Assembly: GCA_022571415.1 (NCBI GenBank)
Contig: JACZXW010000002.1
Location: forward strand, 1-64,000
Origin: Pseudomonadota bacterium
Lineage (GTDB): Bacteria; Pseudomonadota; Gammaproteobacteria; Pseudomonadales; Azotimanducaceae
Length of the DNA: 64,000 nucleotides
Reading direction: 5' to 3'
The notes below the pieces were generated by a model. That model worked only from the letters and a program-made list of their open reading frames with translations. It had not been told where the DNA came from and searched no databases. This document shows, one piece after another, positions 53,952 to 63,639 of this stretch. A program made the position numbers and the translations under genes. Position 1 is the stretch's first letter. Every line of letters starts with the position of its first letter.

Positions 53952-55034
53952 ATGCAGGGATTATCAAAGTCGTCGATGCCGGTAAACTCTTCCCTCGCTG
54001 AAATAGATCTAACAGCGATCGCCAACAACTTTGCTAAGGCCAGAGATGCTTCACCTCACAGTAAAATCATGGCTGTGATCAAGGCGGATGCGTATGGGCA
54101 CGGTATGGTACCGGTCGCAAGATGTCTTGAAGCTGCCGATGCTTTTGCGGTCGCGCGGCTTGATGAAGCGGTTATTTTGCGCGAATCCGGTATCAAAACC
54201 CCCATTACCTTATTGGAAGGTATCCTTGATCCCGCGGAATTGGGAGTCGCCAGGCGACATCAGCTTGATCTGGTGGTGCATTCTGACTATCAGCTGGCGA
54301 TCCTTAGCCGTGAGTCGGGATTTCGAATTTGGCTGAAACTGGAAACGGGGATGCATCGTCTCGGCCTGCCCGGGTCAGAACTGGAGCAGAGTCTTGGGCA
54401 GCTTAAGGGTCACAAAATCCTGGGCCTGATGAGTCACCTGGCGGATGCCGACAAAGGGGATACATCAGCTACGGACAGGCAGTTGCAGGTGTTCCGTGAA
54501 GCGACAAAATCGCTGCCCTATGACAAGAGCCTGGCCAATTCTGCAGGCCTGTTAGGGCATCCTGGCACCCGGGCGCAGTGGAACAGGCCCGGGGTCATGC
54601 TTTATGGGGCAACGCCTTTCGCAGACCTGGAGCCAATAGCTTCCCTTCAGGCCGCGATGACGCTCACGGCTCCTGTGATCTCTATCAATCAAATCCGCAA
54701 GGGTGATACCGTGGGATATGGGGGCAATTGGACGGCGCCATCGGATTGCCGGATTGCGGTCTTGGCGATAGGTTATGCGGATGGATATCCACAGCAAGCG
54801 CCAATGAATACACCGGTGCTGGTCAATGGGGAAAGACGAATGCTAGCTGGCAGGGTGTCGATGGATATGCTCACCATTGAGTTGGCGCCGGAAGATGAAG
54901 TCGCGGTAGGCGACAGGGTAGTGCTCTGGGGCAAGGGCTTGCCGATTGAGGAGATATCAAGGCGTGCCGGTACCATCCCCTATGCGCTCATGTGCGGCGT
55001 AAGTAAGCGCGTACCGCGAAGCTACATCCATTGA
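53952..55034 (+). CDS. alr: alanine racemase
   Basis: Protein of 360 aa from 53952, or 352 from the ATG at 53976, which fits the E. coli start better. PLP enzyme; Lys44 (numbered from 53952) in AVIKADAYGHG binds PLP, and Tyr in TVGYGGNW is the other catalytic base. Supplies D-alanine for peptidoglycan. Next to dnaB, as in E. coli and Pseudomonas. Confidence 0.96.
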   Translation: MQGLSKSSMPVNSSLAEIDLTAIANNFAKARDASPHSKIMAVIKADAYGHGMVPVARCLEAADAFAVARLDEAVILRESGIKTPITLLEGILDPAELGVARRHQLDLVVHSDYQLAILSRESGFRIWLKLETGMHRLGLPGSELEQSLGQLKGHKILGLMSHLADADKGDTSATDRQLQVFREATKSLPYDKSLANSAGLLGHPGTRAQWNRPGVMLYGATPFADLEPIASLQAAMTLTAPVISINQIRKGDTVGYGGNWTAPSDCRIAVLAIGYADGYPQQAPMNTPVLVNGERRMLAGRVSMDMLTIELAPEDEVAVGDRVVLWGKGLPIEEISRRAGTIPYALMCGVSKRVPRSYIH

Positions 55035-55070
55035 ACATGCGGCGGTCACTTGGTATAAACCGGAAGAGCA

Positions 55071-56432
55071 ATGGCTAAATCCAAAACAGTTTATGTCTGT
55101 TCAGACTGCGGCTCGGATCATGCCAAGTGGCAAGGTCAGTGTAGCCACTGCGGCGAGTGGAATACGCTTTCCCGGTTGTCCATTGGTCATTCGGTGGCAC
55201 AGAAACGACCTGCTGGTTTTGCTGGAATACCGGCTCAGCCAAAGACACTAGGCGAAGTTTCAACGGAAGATGCGCCCAGGGTCAGGACCGGTCTTGAGGA
55301 GTTGGATCGAGTGCTCGGCGGCGGCCTGGTTCCGGGGTCAGTCATCCTGGTGAGTGGAAATCCCGGCGCAGGGAAAAGTACACTGCTGCTGCAGGTGCTC
55401 TGCGTACTGGCGGACTCACAATCATCGCTGTATATCACAGGAGAGGAAAGCCTGGCGCAAATTGGCATGCGGGCCAGGAGGTTAAAATTACCAGTCGACA
55501 AATTAAAGGTGATGTCAGAAACCAGCGTTGAAGCGATTTGCGCCGCCTGGGATGAACTGAAACCTTCCCTGATCGTAATCGATTCCATCCAGGTGATGCA
55601 CACCGAAAATGTCGAATCCGCGCCTGGCGGTGTGGCGCAGGTAAGAGAATCTGCCGCTGTATTGATCCAGCAGGCGAAGCGCACCGATACAGTTTTGTTC
55701 CTCGTGGGGCATGTCACCAAGGAAGGCAATCTAGCCGGACCCAGAGTCCTCGAACATATGATTGACACATTCATTATGCTCGAGGGTGACGCCGACGGCA
55801 GATTCCGGACATTACGCTGCAGCAAGAACCGCTATGGCGCCGTCAACGAGCTGGGTGTCTTTGCCATGACGGAAAGGGGGCTGGTGGAAGTATCCAACCC
55901 GTCAGCAATATTCCTCTCCCAGGATACTGAGCCTGCGCCGGGAAGTGTCGTCATGGTGGTATGGGAGGGTACAAGGCCTTTGCTCGTGGAGGCACAGGCC
56001 CTGGTTGACGAAAGCGAGCTCGGCAACCCCAGGCGGGTTGTGGTCGGTTTTGAACAGAACAGGCTGGCCATGCTGCTCGCCGTGTTACATCGCCATGGCG
56101 GACTACAGGTTGGTGACCAGGACGTCTTCGTCAACGCCGTTGGAGGCATACGAGTCGTTGAAACGAGCAGCGACCTTGCACTGCTCCTGGCGATTGTTTC
56201 CAGCTTTCGTAATAAACCTCTGGCCACCGACATGGTCTGTTTTGGCGAAGTTGGCCTGTCCGGTGAAATCCGCCCGGTCCCCAATGGTCAGGAAAGGCTG
56301 CGTGAAGCGGCCAAGCATGGCTTCAAGAAAGCGATAGTGCCGAAAGCCAACATGCCGAGGAAACCGATCCCCAATATGGAGGTGATTGGCGTTGGGAAGC
56401 TAATTGATGCACTGGCCGCGTTGGATGATTGA
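55071..56432 (+). CDS. radA: DNA repair protein RadA (Sms)
   Basis: Protein of 453 aa. C4 zinc finger at Cys10, Cys13, Cys24, Cys27; RecA-like ATPase with GNPGAGKST at 96-104; KNRYG motif near 252; C-terminal Lon-like domain (about 275-450). Branch migration in recombination. Convergent with ettA. Confidence 0.97.
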   Translation: MAKSKTVYVCSDCGSDHAKWQGQCSHCGEWNTLSRLSIGHSVAQKRPAGFAGIPAQPKTLGEVSTEDAPRVRTGLEELDRVLGGGLVPGSVILVSGNPGAGKSTLLLQVLCVLADSQSSLYITGEESLAQIGMRARRLKLPVDKLKVMSETSVEAICAAWDELKPSLIVIDSIQVMHTENVESAPGGVAQVRESAAVLIQQAKRTDTVLFLVGHVTKEGNLAGPRVLEHMIDTFIMLEGDADGRFRTLRCSKNRYGAVNELGVFAMTERGLVEVSNPSAIFLSQDTEPAPGSVVMVVWEGTRPLLVEAQALVDESELGNPRRVVVGFEQNRLAMLLAVLHRHGGLQVGDQDVFVNAVGGIRVVETSSDLALLLAIVSSFRNKPLATDMVCFGEVGLSGEIRPVPNGQERLREAAKHGFKKAIVPKANMPRKPIPNMEVIGVGKLIDALAALDD

Positions 56433-56477
56433 ACTTTTCTCGATGCTGGCCTGTTATCGGGCTGCATCAGTTAGCTG

Positions 56478-58148
56478 CTAAGCCAGCTTCTTGTACCTGA
56501 CGCGAGTTGGCGTAATTTCATTTTGTCCCATTCGCTTCATCCGGTCCTCTTCGTACTCGGTGTAGTTCCCCTCAAACCAGACGGCTTTGCTTTCGCCCTC
56601 AAAGGCGAGTATGTGCGTGGCGATGCGGTCCAGGAACCAGCGATCGTGGGAAATCACCATGACTGTTCCAGGAAAAGATTCCAGGGCACTCTCCAGGGCA
56701 CGCAGGGTTTCCACATCCAGATCATTGGTTGGTTCGTCGAGCAGCAGGAAGTTCGCGCCCTTTTTTAGTAACTTGGCCAGGTGGACCCGGTTGCGTTCTC
56801 CGCCAGAGAGATTTTTAACCAGCTTTTGCTGATCCGAGCCCTTAAAGTTGAAACGGCTGACGTAACTCCTTGAATGTGTTTCATATTTGCCGATCTTGAT
56901 GATCTCGTGATTGCCGGAAATTTCTTCCCAAACCGTCTTGTCGCCCGCCAGTGATTCACGGCTCTGATCGACGAACCCCAGTTCTACCGTTTCACCCAGA
57001 CGGAGTTTGCCGCTGTCGATACTTGTAGTGCCGCAAATCATCCTGAACAGCGTGGATTTGCCGGTACCGTTCCCGCCAATAATGCCGACGATGGCGCCTT
57101 TAGGCACCGTAAAGCTCAAGTCTTCGATTAACACCTTTTCTTCAAAGCGCTTGTAGATATTGTTGACTTCCAGGACAAGGTCACCCAGGCGGGGTCCGGG
57201 CGGGATGTACAGTTCCAGGGTCTCTGCGCGAGTCTGAAATTCCTGCGAATTCATTTCTTCAAACCGGGCTAACCTGGCCCGGTTTTTCGCGTGGCGGGCT
57301 TTTGGCTGGGTGCGAACCCATTCCAGTTCAGCCTTAATTGATTTTTGCCGGGATTGCTCCTGCCTGCCTTCGACTTGCAGACGCTTTTCTTTCGCTTGCA
57401 GCCAGGCGCTGTAGTTACCTTCGTAGGGAATGCCATATCCCCGGTCCAGTTCCAGTATCCAGCCGGCGGCATTGTCGAGAAAATACCTGTCGTGGGTGAT
57501 GGCGACCACGGTGCCGGGGAATTCCTTGAGGAACCGCTCCAGCCAGGCGACACTTTCCGCATCCAGGTGGTTCGTGGGCTCATCCAGGAGCAACATATCG
57601 GGGTTGGCCAATAACAAACGGCACAGGGCGACTCGACGTTTCTCCCCACCAGACAGGGTCGTCACGTCTGCGTCAAATGGTGGCAGGCGCAGTGCATCCG
57701 CCGCTATCTCCAGTTTTCGTTCCAGATCCCATCCGTCACAGGCGTCTATTTTTAATTGAAGTTCTCCCTGGGCTTCCAGCAGCTCATTCATTTCATCGTC
57801 GGACATGGGTTCTGCGAACTTGTCGCTGATGGCGTTAAACTCATCGATAAGATCCTTTGTTTCCCGGACACCATCTTCGACATTACCCCGTACGTCCTTT
57901 TTCGGATCCAATTCTGGTTCTTGCTGCAGGTAGCCAATTTTTATATCCGGTTGAGGGCTTGCTTCCCCCAGAAAATCAGTATCCACCCCGGCCATGATCC
58001 TTAGCAGGCAGGATTTTCCAGCGCCATTCAAACCAAGGACGCCGATCTTTGCGCCAGGAAAAAAGGAAAGAGAAATATCTTTGAGAATCGTGCGGTTCGG
58101 GGGGACGACTTTTCCCACCCGGGACATTGTGTATACGTACTGGGTCAT
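56478..58148 (-). CDS. ettA: energy-dependent translational throttle ABC-F protein EttA
   Basis: Protein of 556 aa, same size as E. coli EttA (555). Two ABC ATPase domains: Walker A GLNGAGKSCLLR and GGNGTGKSTLFR, signatures LSGGEKRRVALCRLLL and LSGGERNRVHLAKLL, with the linker ARLARFEEMNSQ between. Soluble; binds the ribosomal E site and regulates translation by the ATP/ADP ratio. Divergent from nrdR over 166 bp. Confidence 0.96.
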   Translation of the reverse strand: MTQYVYTMSRVGKVVPPNRTILKDISLSFFPGAKIGVLGLNGAGKSCLLRIMAGVDTDFLGEASPQPDIKIGYLQQEPELDPKKDVRGNVEDGVRETKDLIDEFNAISDKFAEPMSDDEMNELLEAQGELQLKIDACDGWDLERKLEIAADALRLPPFDADVTTLSGGEKRRVALCRLLLANPDMLLLDEPTNHLDAESVAWLERFLKEFPGTVVAITHDRYFLDNAAGWILELDRGYGIPYEGNYSAWLQAKEKRLQVEGRQEQSRQKSIKAELEWVRTQPKARHAKNRARLARFEEMNSQEFQTRAETLELYIPPGPRLGDLVLEVNNIYKRFEEKVLIEDLSFTVPKGAIVGIIGGNGTGKSTLFRMICGTTSIDSGKLRLGETVELGFVDQSRESLAGDKTVWEEISGNHEIIKIGKYETHSRSYVSRFNFKGSDQQKLVKNLSGGERNRVHLAKLLKKGANFLLLDEPTNDLDVETLRALESALESFPGTVMVISHDRWFLDRIATHILAFEGESKAVWFEGNYTEYEEDRMKRMGQNEITPTRVRYKKLA

Positions 58149-58252
58149 GTTTTTTTGAGAAGGTTGGTAGATTCCTTAAGGTCACGCATTCTATCATCTT
58201 CCATGGCGGCAGGAGCCTCGATACACAGCGCGTGGTTAATTCAGTCAAGGGT

Positions 58253-58280
58253 GTGACAACACCTGACGGATGAATAGAGT
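58253..58280 (+). promoter_or_regulatory. nrdR: candidate promoter of the nrdR-rib operon
   Basis: GTGACA (58253-58258), 16-bp spacer, TAGAGT (58275-58280), 34 bases before the ATG of nrdR. Confidence 0.4.
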
Positions 58281-58314
58281 AAAATGTCAATCCATCTAAC
58301 AAGAAGTGTCAGAA

Positions 58315-58779
58315 ATGCATTGTCCATTTTGCGCAGACCAGGAAACCAAGGTCATTGATTCACGACTGGTTGCTGATGGCGACCAGGTGCGGCGACGACG
58401 GGAGTGCCTGAAATGTGGGGAACGGTTCACCACGTTTGAAACCGCCGAACTGGTTCTGCCCCGGGTGATCAAACGCAACGGCAACCGTCAGCCGTTCGAT
58501 GAAGACAAACTACGCAGTGGCTTGAACCGCGCCCTGGAAAAAAGACCGGTGAGCCTAGAGGTCGTTGAATCGACCATCAATCGAATTAAGCACAAACTTC
58601 GCGCAACCGGGGAAAGGGAAGTGAAAACCAGGGACGTGGGGGAAATTGTGATGGAAGAACTGCGCAATCTGGATGAAGTCGCCTATGTCAGGTTTGCATC
58701 GGTGTACCGGAGTTTCCAGGACGTTAAGGAGTTTAGAGAGGAGATTGAGCGAATGGACAAGGATGCAAAGAAGGATTAG
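58315..58779 (+). CDS. nrdR: transcriptional repressor NrdR
   Basis: Protein of 154 aa; ATG at 58315, MHCPFC start. Zinc ribbon with Cys3, Cys6, Cys31, Cys34, then an ATP-cone domain ([16 protein letters not shown]). Represses ribonucleotide reductase genes when dATP is high. First gene of the riboflavin-type operon; glyA is not upstream here. Confidence 0.98.
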   Translation: MHCPFCADQETKVIDSRLVADGDQVRRRRECLKCGERFTTFETAELVLPRVIKRNGNRQPFDEDKLRSGLNRALEKRPVSLEVVESTINRIKHKLRATGEREVKTRDVGEIVMEELRNLDEVAYVRFASVYRSFQDVKEFREEIERMDKDAKKD

Positions 58780-58782
58780 TCA

Positions 58783-59898
58783 ATGACGGATGACAGCGAC
58801 TTCATGGCCAGGGCCATTCGTCTGGCGGAAAAGGGATTGTATACGACCGATCCAAACCCGAGAGTCGGCTGTATCATCGTTAAAGACAATCATGTTGTCG
58901 GCCAGGGCTATCATCTGACCGCAGGAGAAGGCCATGCGGAAGCAATCGCTATCGCGCAGGCCGGGGATGCGGCTCAGGGAGCCACGGCTTATGTCACGCT
59001 GGAGCCATGCAGTTTTCATGGAAGGACGCCGTCTTGCGCCAGAGCCCTGATTGAAGCGGGTGTGAATCGTGTGGTCGCGGCCATGATGGATCCTCACGAA
59101 AAGAACGCAGGAGCAGGTTTCCAGATCCTGACGGAAGCAGGAGTTGAGGTCTCCACCCCCTTATTGGAATCGTCGGCAAGACTGCTGAATCCGGGGCACG
59201 TAAAACGCCATGAAACTGGTTTGCCGTACGTTCGGCTCAAGCTTGCGATGAGCCTTGACGGCAAAACCGCACTGGCTAACGGTGATAGTCAATGGATAAC
59301 CGGCGAGGAGGCGCGTCGCGATGTACAAAAGCTTCGTGCGCGAAGTTCGGCCATTGTCACCGGTGTGCAGACAGTGATTGATGACGATCCAAATATGACC
59401 GTGCGACAAAATGAATTGGATGCTGAGCATAGTGAGCTCGCTGCAGCAAGGAAGCGACCGGTCTATATCCTTGATCCGGCACTGCGAGTCAATGCCGAAG
59501 CCTCGGTGGTGAACAATCCGGACAATGTGCTGGTCTGTATTCCCGGCATGGCGGCGGATAAATCCTTTAATTGCCGATTGCTTGAGATAGAAGGCGATGA
59601 CCGGAAACGAATCTGTCTGCGCAGTCTCCTGCAACAACTTGCGCTTGAAAATTGCAATGAGGTTCTCTTTGAGTGCGGCGGGACCCTTGGGGGAAAGCTG
59701 ATAGAGCAAGGTTTGTGCGATGAGCTGGTTATTTATATGGCGCCCAGAATTATGGGTTCTAACGCAAGGTCATTACTCAATCTGCCAGAAATTGATACTA
59801 TGGGCGACCTTTTTGATATGAAGATTACAGATTTTCGATTCATCGGTGATGATATCAGGATCACCGCTGTTCCAAACCAGACCAGGATAGAGTCATGA
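58783..59898 (+). CDS. ribD: bifunctional pyrimidine deaminase/reductase RibD
   Basis: Protein of 371 aa. N-terminal zinc deaminase (His51 and Glu53 in [10 protein letters not shown], Cys76 and Cys85 in [12 protein letters not shown]) and C-terminal reductase domain from about residue 148. Steps 2 and 3 of riboflavin synthesis. Overlaps ribH by four bases (ATGA). Confidence 0.97.
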   Translation: MTDDSDFMARAIRLAEKGLYTTDPNPRVGCIIVKDNHVVGQGYHLTAGEGHAEAIAIAQAGDAAQGATAYVTLEPCSFHGRTPSCARALIEAGVNRVVAAMMDPHEKNAGAGFQILTEAGVEVSTPLLESSARLLNPGHVKRHETGLPYVRLKLAMSLDGKTALANGDSQWITGEEARRDVQKLRARSSAIVTGVQTVIDDDPNMTVRQNELDAEHSELAAARKRPVYILDPALRVNAEASVVNNPDNVLVCIPGMAADKSFNCRLLEIEGDDRKRICLRSLLQQLALENCNEVLFECGGTLGGKLIEQGLCDELVIYMAPRIMGSNARSLLNLPEIDTMGDLFDMKITDFRFIGDDIRITAVPNQTRIES

Positions 59899-60362
59899 CC
59901 AGGGTAATTGAAGGCGACTTTTCTGCCAATACGGCAAGATTTACGATTCTAGTCGCACGCTTTAACGGTTTCGTCGTTGAGGGGTTGCTGTCCGGCGCCA
60001 CAGACACGCTCAAACGACATGGCGTTTCAGCTAACAATATAACAGTGGTGCGTGTTCCGGGCGCATTCGAATTACCACTCATCGCGAAAAAAGTAGCGTT
60101 GAAGAAAGACTGTGACGTGATAATAGCGCTCGGTGCGGTCATCCGTGGTGCGACGCCACATTTTGACTATGTTGCAGGTGAATGTGCCAGTGGCTTGTCC
60201 CGTGTGTCAATTGATACCCTGATACCCATCGCTTTTGGCGTACTGACTACTGACACCATTGATCAGGCCATTGAACGATCGGGGACCAAGGCTGGCAACA
60301 AGGGTTCGGATGCTGCCATGACAGCCTTGGAAATGGCCAGCTTGATTAGAAACCTTGAATGA
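59895..60362 (+). CDS. ribH: 6,7-dimethyl-8-ribityllumazine synthase
   Basis: Protein of 155 aa. [24 protein letters not shown] and [14 protein letters not shown] are the lumazine synthase motifs. Penultimate step of riboflavin synthesis. In Pseudomonas ribE (riboflavin synthase) and ribB lie between ribD and ribH (memory); both are missing here. Confidence 0.97.
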   Translation: MTRVIEGDFSANTARFTILVARFNGFVVEGLLSGATDTLKRHGVSANNITVVRVPGAFELPLIAKKVALKKDCDVIIALGAVIRGATPHFDYVAGECASGLSRVSIDTLIPIAFGVLTTDTIDQAIERSGTKAGNKGSDAAMTALEMASLIRNLE

Positions 60363-60790
60363 AATCTGTTGCTGCAGCGAGAAGGAAAGCACGAAGATTT
60401 ACACTCCAGGCGCTTTATCAAATGCAATTCACCGGAGATTCAGCCTCTGTAGTTGAACAGCAATTCCTGTGTGATCATGATATGAAGCGTGTTGACACCA
60501 CTTATTTTCATGAACTCCTGTCGGGAATCGCGTCTCAACAGGAAATTTTGCTGGAAGCTATCAAACCAAAACTTGATCGTGATCTAAAGGAAATAGATCC
60601 GGTGGAGAAAGCGATTTTGCTCATCGGTGGTTTCGAGCTGATGGAAAGAATCGATGTTCCCTATAAGGTAGTGATTGATGAAGGGGTTGAACTGGCGAAG
60701 TTGTTTGGTGCGAGCGGTAGCTTCAAGTATGTGAATTCAATATTGGATCAACTGGCAAAACAGTACCGCCAGATTGACTCTCCAGACTAG
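60359..60790 (+). CDS. nusB: transcription antitermination factor NusB
   Basis: Protein of 143 aa. All-helical RNA-binding NusB fold; [16 protein letters not shown] at the N-terminus and [17 protein letters not shown] at the C-terminus. Acts with NusE (S10) at boxA of rRNA operons. Overlaps ribH by four bases. Confidence 0.98.
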   Translation: MKSVAAARRKARRFTLQALYQMQFTGDSASVVEQQFLCDHDMKRVDTTYFHELLSGIASQQEILLEAIKPKLDRDLKEIDPVEKAILLIGGFELMERIDVPYKVVIDEGVELAKLFGASGSFKYVNSILDQLAKQYRQIDSPD

Positions 60791-60814
60791 ATCTAACTCA
60801 TCAGGGGATCCCCC

Positions 60815-61768
60815 ATGGCTGATGACGAGTTTTCGATTATCGATAAATATTTTGCCAGGATTGGTTGGCAATCTGATTCGATTGTCCTGGGGCCAGGTGA
60901 TGATTGTGCGGTCCTATCGGTTCCCGCTGGCTTTGAGTTATGTCTGTCCACGGACACCCTGGTTTCAGGGATTCATTTCCCTGCAGGCGCTGACGGCGAC
61001 GTCGTCGCCAGGCGTGCTTTTACCGCCGCGCTCAGTGACCTCGCCGCGATGGGTGCCACACCCTATACATTTACTGGCGCACTGACGATGCCAAGGGTTG
61101 ATCACACCTGGCTCTCTGCCTTTTCGGAAGAACTTTCGAGGCTGTCAATTGAGTTCGAAATTCCCCTGGTTGGCGGCGATCTAACCCGGGGCTCCATGTC
61201 CCTGACGATAACGGTCATGGGATTAACGCGCCCTGGGCAGGCGATCAGGCGCAGTGGTGCGAGTGTTGGCGACGATGTGTATGTCACGGGTTATCCGGGA
61301 GAAGCTGGCGCCGGATTGATGCTGTTGGGTAGGGCGGATAAAAGGTTTGGTTCGTTGCTCAAAGCTTATCAGTCGCCGCAGCCTAGAATCGGATTGGGTG
61401 AAGGCCTGCGTACGCTCGCCAGTGCCGCCATCGATGTCTCTGACGGCCTGTTCGCTGATCTTGCTCATATGCTGGAAAGCAGTGCTGTGGGGGCAGAAAT
61501 TGACATTGGGAAAATACCCATTTCATCCGAAATGCTTGAATTTACCACTCGCGACAAGGCATTATCGTTGGCGTTAACGGCAGGGGATGACTACGAGTTG
61601 TGTTTTTGTGCTTGTACTTCAAACCAGGGTAAAGTTGAAAACCTTGCGCAGTCCACAGGCGTTATTATCACGAGAATTGGTTGTATCGTAAAGAAGAAAG
61701 GGATCCGGTTACTGGGTGATGGTGTCGATACACTGGACCTGGTAAAAAAGGGATACCAGCACTTTTGA
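60815..61768 (+). CDS. thiL: thiamine-monophosphate kinase
   Basis: Protein of 317 aa. GPGDDCAVLSVPAG, ARRAFTAALSDLAAMGA, GGDLTRG and AIDVSDGLFADLAHM are the PurM-like ThiL motifs. Last step to thiamine pyrophosphate. nusB-thiL-pgpA is the standard order. Confidence 0.96.
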   Translation: MADDEFSIIDKYFARIGWQSDSIVLGPGDDCAVLSVPAGFELCLSTDTLVSGIHFPAGADGDVVARRAFTAALSDLAAMGATPYTFTGALTMPRVDHTWLSAFSEELSRLSIEFEIPLVGGDLTRGSMSLTITVMGLTRPGQAIRRSGASVGDDVYVTGYPGEAGAGLMLLGRADKRFGSLLKAYQSPQPRIGLGEGLRTLASAAIDVSDGLFADLAHMLESSAVGAEIDIGKIPISSEMLEFTTRDKALSLALTAGDDYELCFCACTSNQGKVENLAQSTGVIITRIGCIVKKKGIRLLGDGVDTLDLVKKGYQHF

Positions 61769-61808
61769 TTTTCAGGAACCGCTGAAGGCTTTTTACTCTT
61801 CAAAATGA

Positions 61809-62303
61809 ATGCATAGGATGCGAACGCCGAATAAGAAGGTTTTTACTCACCCGCTTTACTTTATTGCTTTTGGGTTCGGCAGTGGGTTATCTCCAAAAGC
61901 ACCAGGGACGGCTGGTACGGTTGCTGCCATTCCGTTATATTTTATATTGGCCGGTCTACAGCCATGGATTTACGCAGGAATTGTTATGGCTGCACTCGGT
62001 ATCGGGGTGCTGTTATGTGGCTGGGTTGCCCGGGACATGGAGGTTAAGGATCCGGCTGCTATCGTCTGGGATGAATTTGTCGGACTTATGATCGCACTTT
62101 TTATGTTACCGGACGGTTGGTATTGGCTGATCGCCGGGTTTCTGCTCTTTCGGATTTTTGATATTCTGAAGCCCTGGCCGGTCAGCTTTCTCGATCGAGA
62201 ATTGACGGGCGGATTGGGAATAATGATGGATGATGTCGCAGCAGGTTTATATAGTTTGCTGGTGTTGCAGGCGACGGCTTACCTGATAGGGGTTGCACTA
62301 TGA
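61809..62303 (+). CDS. pgpA: phosphatidylglycerophosphatase A
   Basis: Protein of 164 aa from 61809 (or 161 from the ATG at 61818; neither has a clear ribosome site). Membrane phosphatase making phosphatidylglycerol. GFGSGLSPKAPGTAGT and AAIVWDEFVGLMIALF are the PgpA motifs; four hydrophobic helices. Confidence 0.95.
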   Translation: MHRMRTPNKKVFTHPLYFIAFGFGSGLSPKAPGTAGTVAAIPLYFILAGLQPWIYAGIVMAALGIGVLLCGWVARDMEVKDPAAIVWDEFVGLMIALFMLPDGWYWLIAGFLLFRIFDILKPWPVSFLDRELTGGLGIMMDDVAAGLYSLLVLQATAYLIGVAL

Positions 62304-62953
62304 CAGGATCGGTGCCGGGCGGATTGGTTTTGTTGATAATGTTATTGGTGTCTCAGTTTTCCGTGGCTGAAAAATTGGACATTGAAGTGGTCGCACTATT
62401 TTCCAAAGCCGCCATGTTGCGCATCGATGGTAAAGCGCTGCTCCTGAAAAACGGGCAGACTTCTCCTGAAGGAGTTCTGCTTGTTAACGCCAGCAGTCGC
62501 GACGCAACAATAGAATATCAGGGAATTCGTACCATCATGCTCCTCAGTGATCGAATCAGCTCTAGTTTTCAAAAACCTGATGTTGTCACCCTATCAGTTC
62601 AGATCAATAACCAGGGACAATTTATTGCGATGGGTAGTATCAATGGCAGACCCGCGCGCTTTCTTATTGATACTGGTGCAAATATTGTTGCAATGAATTC
62701 AGCGGTGGCAAAAAGCCTCGGGATTGATTTCTCCGGCGGTAAAAAAATGACTGCCACCACCGCGGGTGGCACGGTCGTTTCCAGGGAAGTCATCCTGGAC
62801 GTGGTTCAGGTGGGAGAAATCAAAGTAACTAATGTGCAGGGAGCGGTGCTTGAGGGTGAATTTCCAAAAGAGATTCTTCTTGGCATGTCTTTTTTAAAGA
62901 ATATCGAGATCCAGAAAAATGCGGGTCTTATGGTACTGACCAGCCAATTTTAG
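62300..62953 (+). CDS. retropepsin-like aspartic protease, exported
   Basis: Protein of 217 aa with an N-terminal signal or anchor segment (about 6-24). FLIDTGANIV (Asp124-Thr-Gly) is the single DTG of retroviral-like (clan AA) bacterial proteases, and LLGMSFLKNI is the second conserved block. It presumably acts as a dimer on the periplasmic side; substrate unknown. Overlaps pgpA by four bases. The family is common in Gammaproteobacteria as TIGR02281-type proteins. Confidence 0.85.
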   Translation: MTGSVPGGLVLLIMLLVSQFSVAEKLDIEVVALFSKAAMLRIDGKALLLKNGQTSPEGVLLVNASSRDATIEYQGIRTIMLLSDRISSSFQKPDVVTLSVQINNQGQFIAMGSINGRPARFLIDTGANIVAMNSAVAKSLGIDFSGGKKMTATTAGGTVVSREVILDVVQVGEIKVTNVQGAVLEGEFPKEILLGMSFLKNIEIQKNAGLMVLTSQF

Positions 62954-63033
62954 CGGTAATACAAGTCAGGCCTGAGTCCTGATAAAATACGTCCTCTTCT
63001 TGGAACACAGTAAATGTCTGGTATGGAGCGGTA

Positions 63034-63627
63034 ATGACAGTCCAATATGTCGCCTCGTGTCGACTACCCACCCCATTCGGCGAGTTCGGCCTGCATGGAT
63101 TCGAAGACCCTGATACGGGCCAGGAGCATGTTGCGCTCGTACTTGGCGATGTTGCCGTTATCGATAGTGTACTTTGCCGGGTCCATTCTGAATGTCTTAC
63201 CGGGGACTGCCTGTTCAGCATTCGCTGTGACTGTGGCGCACAACTACAGACAGCGATGCAGAGAATTGCAGATGAAGGAAACGGCGTGATTTTGTATTTG
63301 CGGCAAGAAGGAAGAGGCATCGGTCTCATTAATAAAGTGCGGGCATATGAACTGCAGGACCAGGGAGCGGATACGGTAGAAGCAAATGAGAGATTGGGCT
63401 TCGATGCAGATCTGCGTGACTATACGATGTGCAAGAATATGTTTGCGCATCTGCAAATTTCCAAAATTCGCCTGATGACCAATAATCCGGTAAAGGTGAA
63501 TGCCCTGACTAAACTGGGAATTGAGATAGTCGAAAGAATACCCCTGGAAACTGGAAGAAATGATCACAATGCACGTTATCTTGCGACCAAAGCCGGTAAA
63601 TTAGGACACCTCTTTAGCAAGGACTAA
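63034..63627 (+). CDS. ribA: GTP cyclohydrolase II
   Basis: Protein of 197 aa (E. coli RibA 196). First step of riboflavin synthesis. Zinc ligands Cys54, Cys65 and Cys67 in [47 protein letters not shown], and MTNNPVKV. Stand-alone RibA without a RibB domain. Convergent with dxs. Confidence 0.97.
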   Translation: MTVQYVASCRLPTPFGEFGLHGFEDPDTGQEHVALVLGDVAVIDSVLCRVHSECLTGDCLFSIRCDCGAQLQTAMQRIADEGNGVILYLRQEGRGIGLINKVRAYELQDQGADTVEANERLGFDADLRDYTMCKNMFAHLQISKIRLMTNNPVKVNALTKLGIEIVERIPLETGRNDHNARYLATKAGKLGHLFSKD

Positions 63628-63639
63628 CGGGGGAGTTAG
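63624..63639. terminator. weak hairpin between convergent ribA and dxs
   Basis: CTAAC-GGGGGA-GTTAG spans both stop codons; TTTTT follows six bases later on the plus strand. Possibly a shared weak terminator. Confidence 0.35.
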
